Under the pieces are notes generated by a model. That model saw only the letters and a list, made by a program, of their open reading frames with translations. It had not been told where the DNA came from and did no database searches. Below, piece after piece: positions 42,630-53,300 of a stretch of 64,000 nt of DNA (positions within the stretch are counted from its first letter, which is position 1; every line of letters begins with the position of its first letter). Source of the DNA: Pokkaliibacter plantistimulans (GTDB lineage Bacteria > Pseudomonadota > Gammaproteobacteria > Pseudomonadales > Balneatricaceae). The stretch spans positions 2,604,001 through 2,668,000 of the forward strand of contig NZ_CP177354.1 in assembly GCF_046844695.1 (NCBI RefSeq), given 5' to 3'. A program made the position numbers and the translations under genes.

Positions 42630-43508
42630 ATGATTAAAGGTAGCCTGGTTGCACTGGTCACTCCCATGACCTCTATGGGGGATGTTGACTGGGCAATGCT
42701 TGACCGGCTAGTCGAACTCCATATTGAGGCCGGTACTAGTGCTATTGTTGCCGTCGGGACGACGGGTGAGTCTGCTACATTAGACAATGACGAGCATCTG
42801 GCTGTGATCAGTAGGGTAGTCCGGCGTGCTGGTGGTCGTATTCACGTAATGGCGGGTACGGGTGCCAATGCCACCTCTGAAGCAGTGGCGCTGACACGAG
42901 CGGCTGCGCATGCTGGTGCTGATAGCTGTTTGTCTGTTGTTCCTTACTACAACAAGCCTACTCAGGAAGGTCTTTATCAGCATTTTTCCGCTATCGCTGT
43001 GGCGGCGGACATCGATCTTTATCTTTACAATGTTCCAGGGCGAACTGTGTGCGACATGCTACCGCAGACAGTGGTTCGGCTAGCTGAGGATGTGCCAAAT
43101 ATCGTTGGGCTAAAAGATGCCACAGGTAATCTGGAACGTGCACGGTGGCTGTTGGGGCATCTGCCAGAGGAATTTGTCCTGTATTCTGGAGATGATGCCA
43201 CCGCGCTAGATTTTATTCTGTTGGGTGGTCAGGGCAGTATCTCTGTGACAGCCAACGTGGCACCTGCGTTGATGGCCGATATGTGTCGTCATGCGCTGCA
43301 AGGCAATGTGAATGAAGCCCGCATCATCAACGAAAAGTTGATGCCACTGCACCAAAATCTGTTTGTCGAGTCTAATCCAATTCCAGTGAAATGGGCTATG
43401 GCTGAGCTGGACATGATTCAGACTGGTATACGTTTGCCCCTCACTACTCTCTCTAACCAGTACCATGACCTCGTCCGACAGGCGCTGGCTCATGCAGGTC
43501 TTATTTAA
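42630..43508 (+). CDS. dapA: 4-hydroxy-tetrahydrodipicolinate synthase
   Basis: Joins pyruvate and aspartate semialdehyde in the first step of lysine/diaminopimelate synthesis. 292 residues. GTTGESATL (substrate-binding), YYNKPTQEGLYQHF, LYNVPGRT (with the catalytic Tyr and Arg) and the Schiff-base Lys in VGLKDATGN. GGAG precedes ATG 42630. First of the dapA-bamC-purC group. Confidence 0.96.
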   Translation: MIKGSLVALVTPMTSMGDVDWAMLDRLVELHIEAGTSAIVAVGTTGESATLDNDEHLAVISRVVRRAGGRIHVMAGTGANATSEAVALTRAAAHAGADSCLSVVPYYNKPTQEGLYQHFSAIAVAADIDLYLYNVPGRTVCDMLPQTVVRLAEDVPNIVGLKDATGNLERARWLLGHLPEEFVLYSGDDATALDFILLGGQGSISVTANVAPALMADMCRHALQGNVNEARIINEKLMPLHQNLFVESNPIPVKWAMAELDMIQTGIRLPLTTLSNQYHDLVRQALAHAGLI

Positions 43509-43518
43509 GGAGTACCTA

Positions 43519-44928
43519 GTGTCGTCTACTTTCACTAAGGTTCTGATCGCGACTGCTATTGGCAGTTTGCTGGCTGGCTGTGGGAGCAATCAGCAGAAAG
43601 AAAAAGCCAACCAGCAAGGCTTTTTTCAGGATAAGTTGACCAAATATCAGCAATCGCAGGTGCTGCCTCCATTGCAGGTGCCTCAGCATCTTCAGGCAAC
43701 GACGTCCAATCTGGAAAATATTTATCCAGTTACCAACGTAGATAAAACCGGCTCGAAAAGTGAGCAATACAGCCGTGCACCACGCCCTGCGTTCTTTTAT
43801 GCAGAAGTGGGTAACGACGAGGTCTATATGAATCGTGCCGATGGAGAAAAGTACATCTCCGTTGCCGATGCACCAGCTCAGGTATGGCCTCGTATGTTGC
43901 AGTACTTTGAGTACAACGGCATCAAGCTTGATAAGAAAGATCCTGCCGATGGCGTAATGGAAACCCAGTGGCTGGTCAGAGATGACAATGCTCCCGGCTT
44001 CGTTGATAACCTGTTGTCCTACATTTACCTGACCAGTGATCAGCGTAATGCCGACAAGCTGCGTGTCGAGTTGCGTCCTATCGATGGTGGGCGTACCGAA
44101 ATTCGCGTCAAGCACTATGCCGTTAACATCAAGGAATATGAGTCAGGTAAGGCTGTAGCTGACTGGTCAAAGCCTGACAGTACCCTGAGCTACAAAAATC
44201 AGGTTATGTATGAAATCCTGAGTTACCTGAGCTCAGCTAAAGATGAGCAGTCTGCCATCAGCTATCTGGATCAGCAGCGCAAGCAGAAGGAAGACCATCA
44301 GGCACTGATGGGACAGAACGAGCGTGGCTATCCGGTATTGCAGATTCAAACTGGTATGGACTCTGCGTGGGAGTCGCTGAACTCTGCGTTGAATCGAGCC
44401 AACTTTGATGTCGGTACTCGTGATCGTGACACCGGTATTTTCTATCTGACTTATACCACGACCCTGCAGATGCAGGAGCACAAGAAGGGGTTCTTCGAGT
44501 GGCTGCATTCTGACAAGGAACCCATCACGCTAAGCTCCGACACTATCGGCAAGATTCTGGGTGTATCTTCTGATGGGAAGAAAAAGGTCGTCAAATACTC
44601 CTCTCAGACTAGTGAGAATCCTGATGCGGCTATCAGCAAGGATGATGCACTGGCGCAGATGGATGGTTACAAGATCTGGTTGGGTGGCCGGGTTATCTAT
44701 GTTTTCCGCAAGGGGCAGGATAACGTCGGATTCTGGGATAAACAGTCTGGTACCTACAAGCATACAGGTCGCTATCAATTGCGCCTGAGCCGTACCCGTC
44801 AGGGGGTGTTGGTATCCGTTTACACTGATAAGGACACCTTGGCGACACCAGAGGTTGCTGAGGAAATGTTGTGGAAGCTGAAAAATCAGATGGTTGAAGT
44901 GGCTGACAAAAGTGCTTCAGGGTCCTGA
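43519..44928 (+). CDS. bamC: Outer membrane protein assembly factor BamC
   Basis: Lipoprotein subunit of the BAM complex. 469 residues; lipobox LLAGC with the Cys at residue 20; an extended N-terminal segment (about 21-85), then two helix-grip domains, the first near 100-205 and the second from about 280 (VLQIQTGMDSAWESLNSALN onwards). It is longer than E. coli BamC (344) because of extra sequence in the linker between domains and in the second domain. GTG at 43519 is preferred, with AAGGAG 7 bases upstream and a proper signal; it begins 10 bases after dapA. The dapA-bamC-purC order is a gammaproteobacterial signature and supports the call. Confidence 0.88.
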   Translation: MSSTFTKVLIATAIGSLLAGCGSNQQKEKANQQGFFQDKLTKYQQSQVLPPLQVPQHLQATTSNLENIYPVTNVDKTGSKSEQYSRAPRPAFFYAEVGNDEVYMNRADGEKYISVADAPAQVWPRMLQYFEYNGIKLDKKDPADGVMETQWLVRDDNAPGFVDNLLSYIYLTSDQRNADKLRVELRPIDGGRTEIRVKHYAVNIKEYESGKAVADWSKPDSTLSYKNQVMYEILSYLSSAKDEQSAISYLDQQRKQKEDHQALMGQNERGYPVLQIQTGMDSAWESLNSALNRANFDVGTRDRDTGIFYLTYTTTLQMQEHKKGFFEWLHSDKEPITLSSDTIGKILGVSSDGKKKVVKYSSQTSENPDAAISKDDALAQMDGYKIWLGGRVIYVFRKGQDNVGFWDKQSGTYKHTGRYQLRLSRTRQGVLVSVYTDKDTLATPEVAEEMLWKLKNQMVEVADKSASGS

Positions 44929-44957
44929 TTTTCAGATCGTTATATCTTGACTACAGG

Positions 44958-44986
44958 CCGCTTGCCTTTGGCGAGCGGTTTTTTAT
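44958..44986 (+). terminator. Terminator between bamC and purC
   Basis: CCGCTTGCC TTT GGCGAGCGG (9-bp stem with one T-G pair) followed by TTTTTTATTT, 29 bases after bamC. Confidence 0.88.
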
Positions 44987-45028
44987 TTAACGCTCTAGCG
45001 ACGTATTTAAGTTTAAGTGGAGATGACC

Positions 45029-45745
45029 ATGGAAAAGCGTGCACAGCTTTATGCGGGCAAAGCCAAGTCCGTGTATGAAACCGACGATCATGATCTGTTG
45101 ATCATGCTGTTCCGTGACGACACTTCTGCCTTTGACGGCAAGAAGATTGATCAGCTGGACCGCAAAGGAATGGTGAACAACAAGTTCAACGCATTCATCA
45201 TGGAAAAGTTGGCTGCTGCAGGCATTCCTTGTCACTTTGTTAAGCGTCTGTCGGATACCGAAAGCGTTGTTAAGCGCCTGGACATGATGCCAATCGAATG
45301 TGTTGTGCGTAACATCGCCGCAGGTGGATTGGTTCGCCGTCTGGGTGTTGAGGAAGGAAAAGAGCTGAATCCACCCACATTTGAGCTGTTCCTGAAGAAC
45401 GATGCGCTGGGTGATCCCATGATCAACGAGTCTTATGTTGAGGCCTTTGGTTGGGCTAAGTCGGAGCATCTGGCCAAGGCCAAAGAGCTGACTTTCCAGG
45501 TCAATACCGTGCTCAAGAAACTGTTCCTTGATGCTGGTATTTTATTGGTCGACTACAAGTTGGAGTTTGGCGTGTTTAAGGGCGAAGTGGTGCTGGGTGA
45601 TGAGTTCAGCCCGGACGGTTGCCGTTTGTGGGATGCCGAAACCCGTAAGAAGTTGGACAAGGACCGCTTCCGTCAGGGCCTGGGTAATGTTATCGAAGCC
45701 TACGAAGAAGTGGGTAAGCGCCTCGGTATTGATTTCGACAACTGA
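45029..45745 (+). CDS. purC: Phosphoribosylaminoimidazole-succinocarboxamide (SAICAR) synthase
   Basis: Purine biosynthesis: joins CAIR and aspartate with ATP. 238 residues. Start MEKRAQLYAGKAKSVYETDD and blocks RDDTSAFDGKK, RKGMVNNKFNAFIM, ECVVRNIAAGGLVRRLGVEE, DYKLEFGVF and GDEFSPDGCRLWD are all standard. ATG 45029 with GGAG upstream; GTG 45017 and ATG 45023 are in frame but less likely. Confidence 0.96.
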   Translation: MEKRAQLYAGKAKSVYETDDHDLLIMLFRDDTSAFDGKKIDQLDRKGMVNNKFNAFIMEKLAAAGIPCHFVKRLSDTESVVKRLDMMPIECVVRNIAAGGLVRRLGVEEGKELNPPTFELFLKNDALGDPMINESYVEAFGWAKSEHLAKAKELTFQVNTVLKKLFLDAGILLVDYKLEFGVFKGEVVLGDEFSPDGCRLWDAETRKKLDKDRFRQGLGNVIEAYEEVGKRLGIDFDN

Positions 45746-45783
45746 TATGACAATCGGGGCTGCATAAGCCTCGGTGGATGAGC

Positions 45784-45817
45784 AAAGCCCTGACTATCAG
45801 TGTAGTCAGGGCTTTTT
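45784..45817 (+). terminator. Terminator after purC
   Basis: A perfect 13-bp stem AAAGCCCTGACTA / TAGTCAGGGCTTT with a 6-base loop, ending in a T run, 38 bases after the purC stop. Confidence 0.92.
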
Positions 45818-45934
45818 CATTTTAGAGGAGTCCAGACTGGGCTTCTTGCATGGGCAGGTAAGTGCGACACCATGCCGCATAGTGGTTTTGGTACCTGAGA
45901 GTAGACTGCATCCATCTTTCGTTGGATCTTTACT

Positions 45935-46426
45935 ATGACTATCAAACCCCTTTTCCTGTTTAGTGCTCTTCTTGTCAGTTCTGCAGCCTTCGCCCACATA
46001 ACGCTGGAGCAACCGAGCGCGCCGGCTGGCAGCTACTATAAGGCAACCTTTCGTGTTCCTCATGGTTGCGAGGGACTCTCCACGACGGGGATTACCATCG
46101 AATTCCCGGATGCCTTCCATAAAGTACACCCCATGCCTAAAACGGGATGGGTACTCAGTACTATGCCACGTAAAGAAATACATGAGCCCGCAAGTGTAAG
46201 CTGGAAAGAGGGCTCTTTACCCAACGAGTGGTACGACGAGTTTGTTGTGCGCGGGCAGTTGGCCAAAGACGCTCCTGAACTACTGAGTTTTACTGTTCTG
46301 CAGCAATGTGGTGATGTAGTTGAGAAATGGGATCAGCCTATGCCTGCCGACGAGCATGCAGCAGAGCCCGAGTATCCCGCGCTAGTATTGCATGTCACTG
46401 CGCAACCAACTGAGCATCACCACTAG
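45935..46426 (+). CDS. DUF1775 / YcnI-like periplasmic copper-associated protein
   Basis: A 163-residue exported protein. Signal peptide to AFA (residue 20), so the mature protein starts with His (HITLEQPSAPAGSYYKATFR), as in YcnI/DUF1775 proteins where the N-terminal His helps bind Cu(II). VPHGCEGLSTTGITIEFPDA, the Trp in TGWVLST, and FTVLQQCGDVVEKW follow. A C-terminal HHH could add metal binding. Usually such genes sit near PCu(A)C, SCO or cop genes; here it is alone, so the copper role rests on family only. No good Shine-Dalgarno is seen. Confidence 0.82.
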   Translation: MTIKPLFLFSALLVSSAAFAHITLEQPSAPAGSYYKATFRVPHGCEGLSTTGITIEFPDAFHKVHPMPKTGWVLSTMPRKEIHEPASVSWKEGSLPNEWYDEFVVRGQLAKDAPELLSFTVLQQCGDVVEKWDQPMPADEHAAEPEYPALVLHVTAQPTEHHH

Positions 46427-46514
46427 ACTGGGGGCTTTGTTGTGCAGTGGTGTGCGAATGTACCGTAAGCACGTTCCGCCTTTGCGGTGGTACGTGACTG
46501 ATGCGATAAAATGA

Positions 46515-46540
46515 AATCGGCCTGCAATTGCAGGCCGATT
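46515..46540. terminator. Perfect 26-bp palindrome between convergent genes
   Basis: AATCGGCCTGCAA and its exact complement form a 26-base palindrome between the DUF1775 gene and nhaB. On the minus strand TTCATTTTATC follows, so it can work as the nhaB terminator; the plus-strand tail is less T-rich. Confidence 0.65.
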
Positions 46541-46568
46541 GGTATTGGCGTCGATGCTTGAACAGGTG

Positions 46569-48077
46569 TTACAGCAGCAAGGTGACCGCAAGCAGACCAG
46601 TAAGAGACATCACAATGGTGTAGGGGAGTGCCATCACTACCATGGTGCCATAAGAAAGGCGGATCAGAGGTGCGACGGCGGAGGTCAGCAGGAACAAGAA
46701 CGCGGCCTGTCCATTAGGGGTTGCTACACTGGGTATGTTGGTGCCGGTGTTTATGGCGACAGCCAGTTTATCGAAATGCTCACGGCTGATATCGCCATGA
46801 TGCAACGCATCCAGTACCTCGTTGATATAGACGGTCGCCACGAAGACATTGTCGCTGATGGCGGATAACAGGCCGTTGGCAATGAAGAAGATGCCTGGCT
46901 GAGCATGCAGATCCTGCTGCAGTACCCAGTGGATGATGGGCTGAAACAGATGCTGCTCATGGATGATAGAGACAATCGAGAAGAACACTACCAGAAGCGC
47001 AGTGAAAGGGAGTGCTTCTTCAAATGAACGGCCAATCTGATGTTCGTCAGTAATGCCATTGAGAGCGGTCAGCAGAATAATAACCATAAGACCGATCAGA
47101 CCGACTTCTGCCAGATGCAGTGCCAGTGACAGGATCAGGATGATCGCCACAATACCCTGAACGCATAGAATCAGACGATCACGATCAGTACGCTTGGCAT
47201 CTTCGATATTGGCAAACTCCTGAAGAATAGTGCGAACGTTGTCAGGCAGAGTCTCGCCGTAACCAAAGAGTTTAAGTTTCTCCAGCAAGACACAGGTCAC
47301 GAGACCCAGCACCAGTACCGGCATTGTGACTGGGGCCATGTTGATAAAGAACTGGGCGAAGTGCCATCCCGCTTTTTCAGCAATCAGCAGGTTTTGTGGT
47401 TCACCTACCAGGGTGCAAACGCCACCCAGCGCTGTACCTACTGCACCATGCATCAACAAACTGCGCAGGAAAGAGCGGAAACGCTCCAGATCTGCCGAGT
47501 GACTGGAGCCTACCCCAACGTCATCAGAATGATCGTGATCATCAGGGTGATGCAGCACCTTGCCGGAGGCAACCCGGTGATAGACGGCATAGAAGCCTAC
47601 GCATACGCTGATCAGTACCGCTGTTACGGTCAGAGCGTCCAGGAACGCAGAGAGGAAGGCGGAGGAAATGGAGAACAGCAGTGCCAGACTGGTCTTGGAT
47701 TTTACCTTTAGCAAGATCTGTGTGAAGGCGGTCAGCAGCATCGACTTCATGAAATAGATGCCTGCCACCATAAACATCAGCAGCAGAATGACGGCGAGGT
47801 TGTTACTTACCTCTTCGTAGACGCTTTCGGCTGACGTCATGCCGATGACAATCGCCTCCAGTGCCAGCAACCCTCCTGGCTGGAGTGGGTAGCATTTCAA
47901 TGCTAAAGCAAGGGTGAAGATGAATTCAAAGATCAGAATCCAGCCGGTCGTGACCGGGCCGACGACATGGAGCAGGATCGGATTGGCAACCAGAAAGCAG
48001 ATGATGGCCTGCTTGTACCAAACCGGGGAGTTGCCCAGGAAATTTCGAAAAAGAGCCTGAGTGAGTTGTCCTGCCAT
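46569..48077 (-). CDS. nhaB: Na+/H+ antiporter NhaB
   Basis: Inner-membrane antiporter that exports Na+ for H+, for pH and salt tolerance. 502 residues, about 12 membrane segments, with strong match to E. coli NhaB: ALFRNFLGNSPVWYKQAIIC, GLLALEAIVIGMTSAESVYE, SAFLSAFLDALTVTAVLISV. The insert KVLHHPDDHDHSDDVGVGSS between membrane segments is His/Asp-rich. AGGATA precedes ATG 48077. Consistent with a marine or halotolerant host. Confidence 0.94.
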   Translation of the reverse strand: MAGQLTQALFRNFLGNSPVWYKQAIICFLVANPILLHVVGPVTTGWILIFEFIFTLALALKCYPLQPGGLLALEAIVIGMTSAESVYEEVSNNLAVILLLMFMVAGIYFMKSMLLTAFTQILLKVKSKTSLALLFSISSAFLSAFLDALTVTAVLISVCVGFYAVYHRVASGKVLHHPDDHDHSDDVGVGSSHSADLERFRSFLRSLLMHGAVGTALGGVCTLVGEPQNLLIAEKAGWHFAQFFINMAPVTMPVLVLGLVTCVLLEKLKLFGYGETLPDNVRTILQEFANIEDAKRTDRDRLILCVQGIVAIILILSLALHLAEVGLIGLMVIILLTALNGITDEHQIGRSFEEALPFTALLVVFFSIVSIIHEQHLFQPIIHWVLQQDLHAQPGIFFIANGLLSAISDNVFVATVYINEVLDALHHGDISREHFDKLAVAINTGTNIPSVATPNGQAAFLFLLTSAVAPLIRLSYGTMVVMALPYTIVMSLTGLLAVTLLL

Positions 48078-48338
48078 TGGTCGCTATATCCTGTAGTGAG
48101 ATTTCTATTCTGCCTGACGCGTATCAACTGCGGGGCAAGCCTAGCAACTTACAAAAAATGAAGAAAGTAATTTTGCAGCATAGTCAAAGGCTGCACTATG
48201 TCGACTTATAGTCCCTGTCTGTTGACTTCCTCAGGTGAACATGGAGGAATCCTGTCACAGCAACTTCGACCTGTCATGATTGCGTGGCGTCGCAAGGTAA
48301 ATGAAGGTCTTTTTTGTCACGTAAGGTAGGAGTGCATA

Positions 48339-49133
48339 ATGCGTTTTGTGATTACCCCGCCACGGGAGGCGAGGGCCGAGTCTGACCTTTTTGTGCTGTT
48401 ACACAAAGGCGACATCGTAGTGTCAGCAAGTGGCAGCTACCTTCACCCTGTATCGGGTATTTCCCCGCTATTGAAGCCGAGTGCGTTGAGCATGCTGGGG
48501 GAGTGGCACGGCGTGGCTGTCTGGGTGGGGGTCATTGATGATCTGCCGCAGGGGGTGACCACAGCAGGGGTTCGTAGCTTATTGATGATGGCAAGCCCGG
48601 ATGAGTTCACTGTTCTGGCCAGAGCTGTGCAATTGACTCACTGGCTGGAGCAGCATCGTTTTTGCGGCCGCTGTGGTACTGCGACCATGGCAATCGAGGG
48701 CGAGATGGCAAGAGGGTGCCCTGCATGTGGCTTGCGTGCCTATCCTCGTATCTCACCCTGTATCATTGTGCTGGTGCGGCGGGGCAGAGAGGCACTGTTA
48801 GCACGATCACCGCAGTTTGCACCGGGTCGGTATAGTACGCTGGCGGGCTTTATCGAGGCCGGCGAGACGGTTGAAGATGCGGTGCATCGTGAGGTGTTCG
48901 AGGAGGTGGGAGTGCGGATTGATAACCTGCGCTATGTCAGCAGTCAGTCATGGCCGTTCCCCCACTCGCTGATGCTGGGCTTCGAGGCAGACTATGTCAG
49001 GGGTGACATCACCCCTCAGCCAGGTGAAATAGAAGATGCGCAGTGGTGGACTCCCGAAGCACTGCCAGACCTGCCACCGTCGGTATCCATCTCACGACTG
49101 CTCATCGACCGGTGGCTGGCGCATAACCGTTAA
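48339..49133 (+). CDS. nudC: NADH pyrophosphatase NudC (Nudix)
   Basis: Hydrolyses NADH and removes NAD caps from RNA. 264 residues: N-terminal domain, a four-Cys zinc ribbon (CGRCG near 109, CPACG near 127), the Nudix box GFIEAGETVEDAVHREVFEE followed by VGV (about 170-192), and the NudC-specific SQSWPFPHS motif (usual SQPWPFP). AGGTAGGAG precedes ATG 48339. Confidence 0.94.
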   Translation: MRFVITPPREARAESDLFVLLHKGDIVVSASGSYLHPVSGISPLLKPSALSMLGEWHGVAVWVGVIDDLPQGVTTAGVRSLLMMASPDEFTVLARAVQLTHWLEQHRFCGRCGTATMAIEGEMARGCPACGLRAYPRISPCIIVLVRRGREALLARSPQFAPGRYSTLAGFIEAGETVEDAVHREVFEEVGVRIDNLRYVSSQSWPFPHSLMLGFEADYVRGDITPQPGEIEDAQWWTPEALPDLPPSVSISRLLIDRWLAHNR

Positions 49134-49240
49134 GGGCAGAGAGATAGGGAAGTCTGAATACAGCAGGGCAGGTTTTGTTATGATGCAGCCGGACAACAGT
49201 TGCAGATAATGCAAGTTTTGAAAGCAGGAGAAGTAAGACC

Positions 49241-50287
49241 TTGGAACTACTTGCAGAGTACGGATTATTTGTTGCCAAGAGTTTGACTCTGGTGGTCCTG
49301 ATTGTTTTGGCCATTGTGGCAGTGTTTGCTGCTGGTCGTGGCAATAAGGCGCCTGAAGACGGGCGACTGGAAGTTCGTCATCTCAATGACTGGCTCGAAG
49401 ACATGCAGCAAGCCATCAAAGGTCATGTGCTGAGTAAGGCTGAACTGAAGGCTGAGGCTAAAGCGCGTAAGAAGGAAGACAAAGCCAAGGCGAAGGCTGC
49501 CAAACACAGTGAAGACGACGAAGTTGAAAGGCGCGTTTATGTCCTGGATTTCAATGGGGATATCAAGGCATCGGCAGTGGAGCACTTGCGTGAAGAGATC
49601 ACTGCCTTGCTGACTCTGGCACGGCCTGGCGTCGATGAGGTCATGTTGCGTCTGGAAAGCCCCGGAGGCGTAGTCCATGGCTATGGTCTGGCAGCGTCTC
49701 AGTTGGAGCGCATTCGTGCTGCCTCGTTAAAACTGACCATCTGTGTTGACAAAGTGGCTGCCAGTGGGGGTTACATGATGGCGTGTATCGCCGACGAGCT
49801 GGTGGCTGCTCCCTTTGCTGTTCTGGGCTCTATCGGTGTGGTTGCACAGGTGCCCAACATTCATCGTCTGTTGAAGAAAAATGATGTTGATGTTGATGTG
49901 CTGACTGCAGGTGAATACAAACGCACGCTCACCGTGTTGGGAGAAAATACCGACAAGGCGCGGGAGAAGTTCAAACAGGATCTTGAACAGACTCATGAGT
50001 TGTTTAAAGGGCTGGTCAGTTCTTACAGGCCTCAGCTGGATATGGAAAAGGCCGCTACCGGGGAAATCTGGTATGGCAAACAAGCAGTGGAAACGGGCAT
50101 GGTTGATTCGCTGATGACCAGTGATCAATGGGTTATGCAAGCCTGCAAGGCCTCTGAGGTCTACTGGCTGCGTTATACCGTGCGCAAGGGTTTGCAAGCC
50201 AAGATTGGTGGTATGTTTGCTGCGGTATGGGAGCAGGGCTTCGACAAGCTTGGGCAGTGGCTGGAGTCGTCGCGCTTCCATCGTTGA
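49241..50287 (+). CDS. sohB: Membrane-anchored protease SohB (S49 family)
   Basis: A 348-residue S49 (signal peptide peptidase-like) protease with one N-terminal membrane helix (about 6-30), a charged Lys/Ala linker (AELKAEAKARKKEDKAKAKA) and the protease domain. Ser175 in KVAASGGYMM and Lys227 in EYKRTLT form the Ser/Lys dyad. The start is TTG at 49241: it reproduces the MELL..YGLF start of E. coli SohB and has AGGAGAAG upstream. It acts on periplasmic or membrane peptides; the target is unknown. Confidence 0.9.
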   Translation: MELLAEYGLFVAKSLTLVVLIVLAIVAVFAAGRGNKAPEDGRLEVRHLNDWLEDMQQAIKGHVLSKAELKAEAKARKKEDKAKAKAAKHSEDDEVERRVYVLDFNGDIKASAVEHLREEITALLTLARPGVDEVMLRLESPGGVVHGYGLAASQLERIRAASLKLTICVDKVAASGGYMMACIADELVAAPFAVLGSIGVVAQVPNIHRLLKKNDVDVDVLTAGEYKRTLTVLGENTDKAREKFKQDLEQTHELFKGLVSSYRPQLDMEKAATGEIWYGKQAVETGMVDSLMTSDQWVMQACKASEVYWLRYTVRKGLQAKIGGMFAAVWEQGFDKLGQWLESSRFHR

Positions 50288-50368
50288 GATGCGATCATTG
50301 AGCATCGGGCATATCGTTTTATTGCTATTTACCAGACTGGGCACGATCCCACTACGAGCAACGTTACA

Positions 50369-53300
50369 ATGGTTCGACTGAAGTCCTGGTTCCGCCTGAC
50401 CCGTTTTGAGAGCTGCCTGATGATATTTGGCCTGTGCTCCATGCTGGTTCTGGCAGGGCAGGCCATCATTACACGCATTGCGGTAGAGCGCAGCAAGGTG
50501 CAAATCGTCCAGTCAGAGCTGACGCGACTGTCCATCTTGCTGCCGGAAATGCTGTCGCCTGTACTCCGCGAAGGGGATGTGAAAGCGGCTCGCGAACTGT
50601 TGCAACCGCTATTGCAGAATGACGATTCGGGAGTGACTGCGATTAATATCGTCAGTCCTTTCGGCAGAGAAATTCTGGCTTTAGGTGAGATCAATCAGAA
50701 TGTCTTTTTGCGCGATGCCATGTCAGGGCAGGTCAGTGACGATGGCTCCACGATCTGGGCGCATTATGAGATAAAGCATCAGGGCGTGCTGCTGGGCACC
50801 ATCAACCTAGGGATGACCACTCAGCCATTCCGTGGCGAAATGTTCATCATCAACATCGCTCATCTGTTGCTGGCATTGCTGGCGGTCATTGTACTGCCTC
50901 TGCTCATTCGTATCTGGCGTGAGTTGTCCAACAGAGAGCAGGAAAAGACTCTGTCTCTGATCACTGATTGGGACACCAAACGTCTGGAGCATATTCAGCC
51001 GCAGCAGAGTTACATGCTGTCGGGTGAGCGCTTGTTGACGCTGATTGAGCTGTGCAAGCGCCAACAGGAGCGGTTGAAAGACTTCTTCGAGACCACCACC
51101 GAAGCCTTGTTCATACTGGATGCGGATGGGCGCTGCCAGCGCTGTAATCAGGCGGCTCGTGCGCTTATTGGCATTGAAAGCGAAAGTCTGATCCGCTCCC
51201 AGTCTCTCATCAAATGGTTCTCGCATACGGAAAGCCAGTACTTCGACGAAGGTTTCTTGCAGCGCGATATCCATGAGGCTCTGGGTAAGAGCAATGCCTT
51301 TGACTACGAGGAGCTGATTCTTCATGTCGGCAAAGGCAAGCCCAAGCGCGTTGCTTGTCACTATCGCCCCTTTGATGTCGCTACCTCTACCGAGGCAGGT
51401 ATTCTCTGCTGTCGTGATATCAGCGAGCAGCAGGAAATTCGCGAACGTCTGAGTCTGACTGCGCAGGTGTTCGAGAGCACTCAGGAAGGCATCATGATCA
51501 CTGACGTGCAAAGCCGGGTGTTGGCGGTGAATAAGGCCTTCACTGCTATCACAGGGTATACGGCCGAGGAGATTGAGGGGCAGTTTCCCGATGTGCTGAG
51601 TTCAGGTATTCACGGTCAGGACTTTTATAAGGACATGTGGGACTCCCTGACCATGAAGGGCAGCTGGCAAGGGCAGATATGGAATAAGAACAAGGAAGGC
51701 AAGCTGTTTCCTGAATGGTTGTCTATCAGCGAGATTCGCAATCAGCGCGACGAGGTAATCAACTATATTGCGGTTTTTAGTGACATATCAGTGCTGATCA
51801 ATCAGGAAACTGAGATCGGTAACCAGAACCGCCTGCTGCGCAATATTCTCGATAACCTCAATGATGGCGTGCTCGTTCTAGATCTCAACGGCAACATTCT
51901 GCAAGCCAATCTGCACGCCTATCGGGTGCTGGGGCTGTCGCCGGATGCTGAAAGCATTCATCAATGGAAAAGTGGCCGGTTCATTGTCGAGAATGGCGAG
52001 CTGTATGACGAAGGCGAGCCCATTTTGCAGGCACTGCAGGAGCACGTTATCTGGGACAAGGAATACCGTCTTGAGCGGCAAGGTCATACAGCCTTTATCT
52101 CCATCAATGCCAAGCCGCTTTACAACAACAGTGGCGGTCATATTGGCGCGCTGGTGGTACTGCGTGATATCAGCCAGACCAAGCAGGCCCACGCCAAACT
52201 GTTGCAGGCCGTGCGTGATGCTCAGGCGGCTAACCAGGCAAAGTCAGATTTTCTGGCAAGTATGAGTCATGAGATTCGTACCCCAATGAACGGCATCATC
52301 GGTGTGGCGGATATTCTTGCTGACTCTCCCGGATTAGGGGAGGACGAGCATCAGCTGGTAGATATCATCAAGTCGTCGGGTGAGCTGCTGTTATCAATCG
52401 TCAACGATGTACTGGATTTCTCCAAGCTGGATGCGGGCAAGCTCAAATTAAGCCAGGAGCCATTTAATGTCGGTCAGCTGGTGCAGGCTTCGGTACAGGT
52501 CGTTGAAGGCCAAGCCAGACAAAAAGGATTGGAATGTCGTTTCGAGGCCGTCGATTGTGCAGATGACTGGGTCGTGGGAGACCTGCAACGCTGTCGTCAG
52601 ATTCTGGTCAACTTGCTGGGCAACGCGGTGAAGTTTACTGACAAGGGGTTCGTTTCCTTGTCCGTCATGCAGATGCGTAAGCTGGGGCAGGTGGCATGGT
52701 ATCGCTTTACCGTGGAGGATAGCGGTATCGGCGTTGATGAAAGCTTCCGGCCATATCTCTTCACTCGTTTTGCGCAGGCGGATACTTCAAGTACGCGCCG
52801 GTTTGGCGGAACGGGGCTAGGTCTGGCGATCTGCCGCCGTCTGGTCGATCAGATGGGGGGGTATATTGATGTGGATAGTGTCCCAGGAAAAGGCAGCCGT
52901 TTCTGGTTTGAAATCCCGCTCCCGGTAAGAGAAGGGCAGCGTGAATTGGGGCGTGCCACTGACGATATGGCGTTTTCTGCTTCCTATCGCATCCTGGTTG
53001 CTGAAGATAATCACGTGAATCAGGCCGTTATCGCCAGAATGCTGGAAAAAATGCAGTTGCAGGTGGATATGGTGGCCAATGGTGATGAAGCGGTCAGAGC
53101 CTGGCAGCACAGTCGCTATGATCTGATCCTGATGGACTGGCGGATGCCTATTCTGGACGGTTTGGAGGCGACACGTCGTATCCGTAGCCTTGAAGAGAGC
53201 GATCAGCATATGATCATTGTTGCCTTGACGGCCAACAGCTCAGTTGAGGACAGGCAGACCTGTATCGAGGCCGGAATGGACGATTTCCTGCCGAAGCCCG

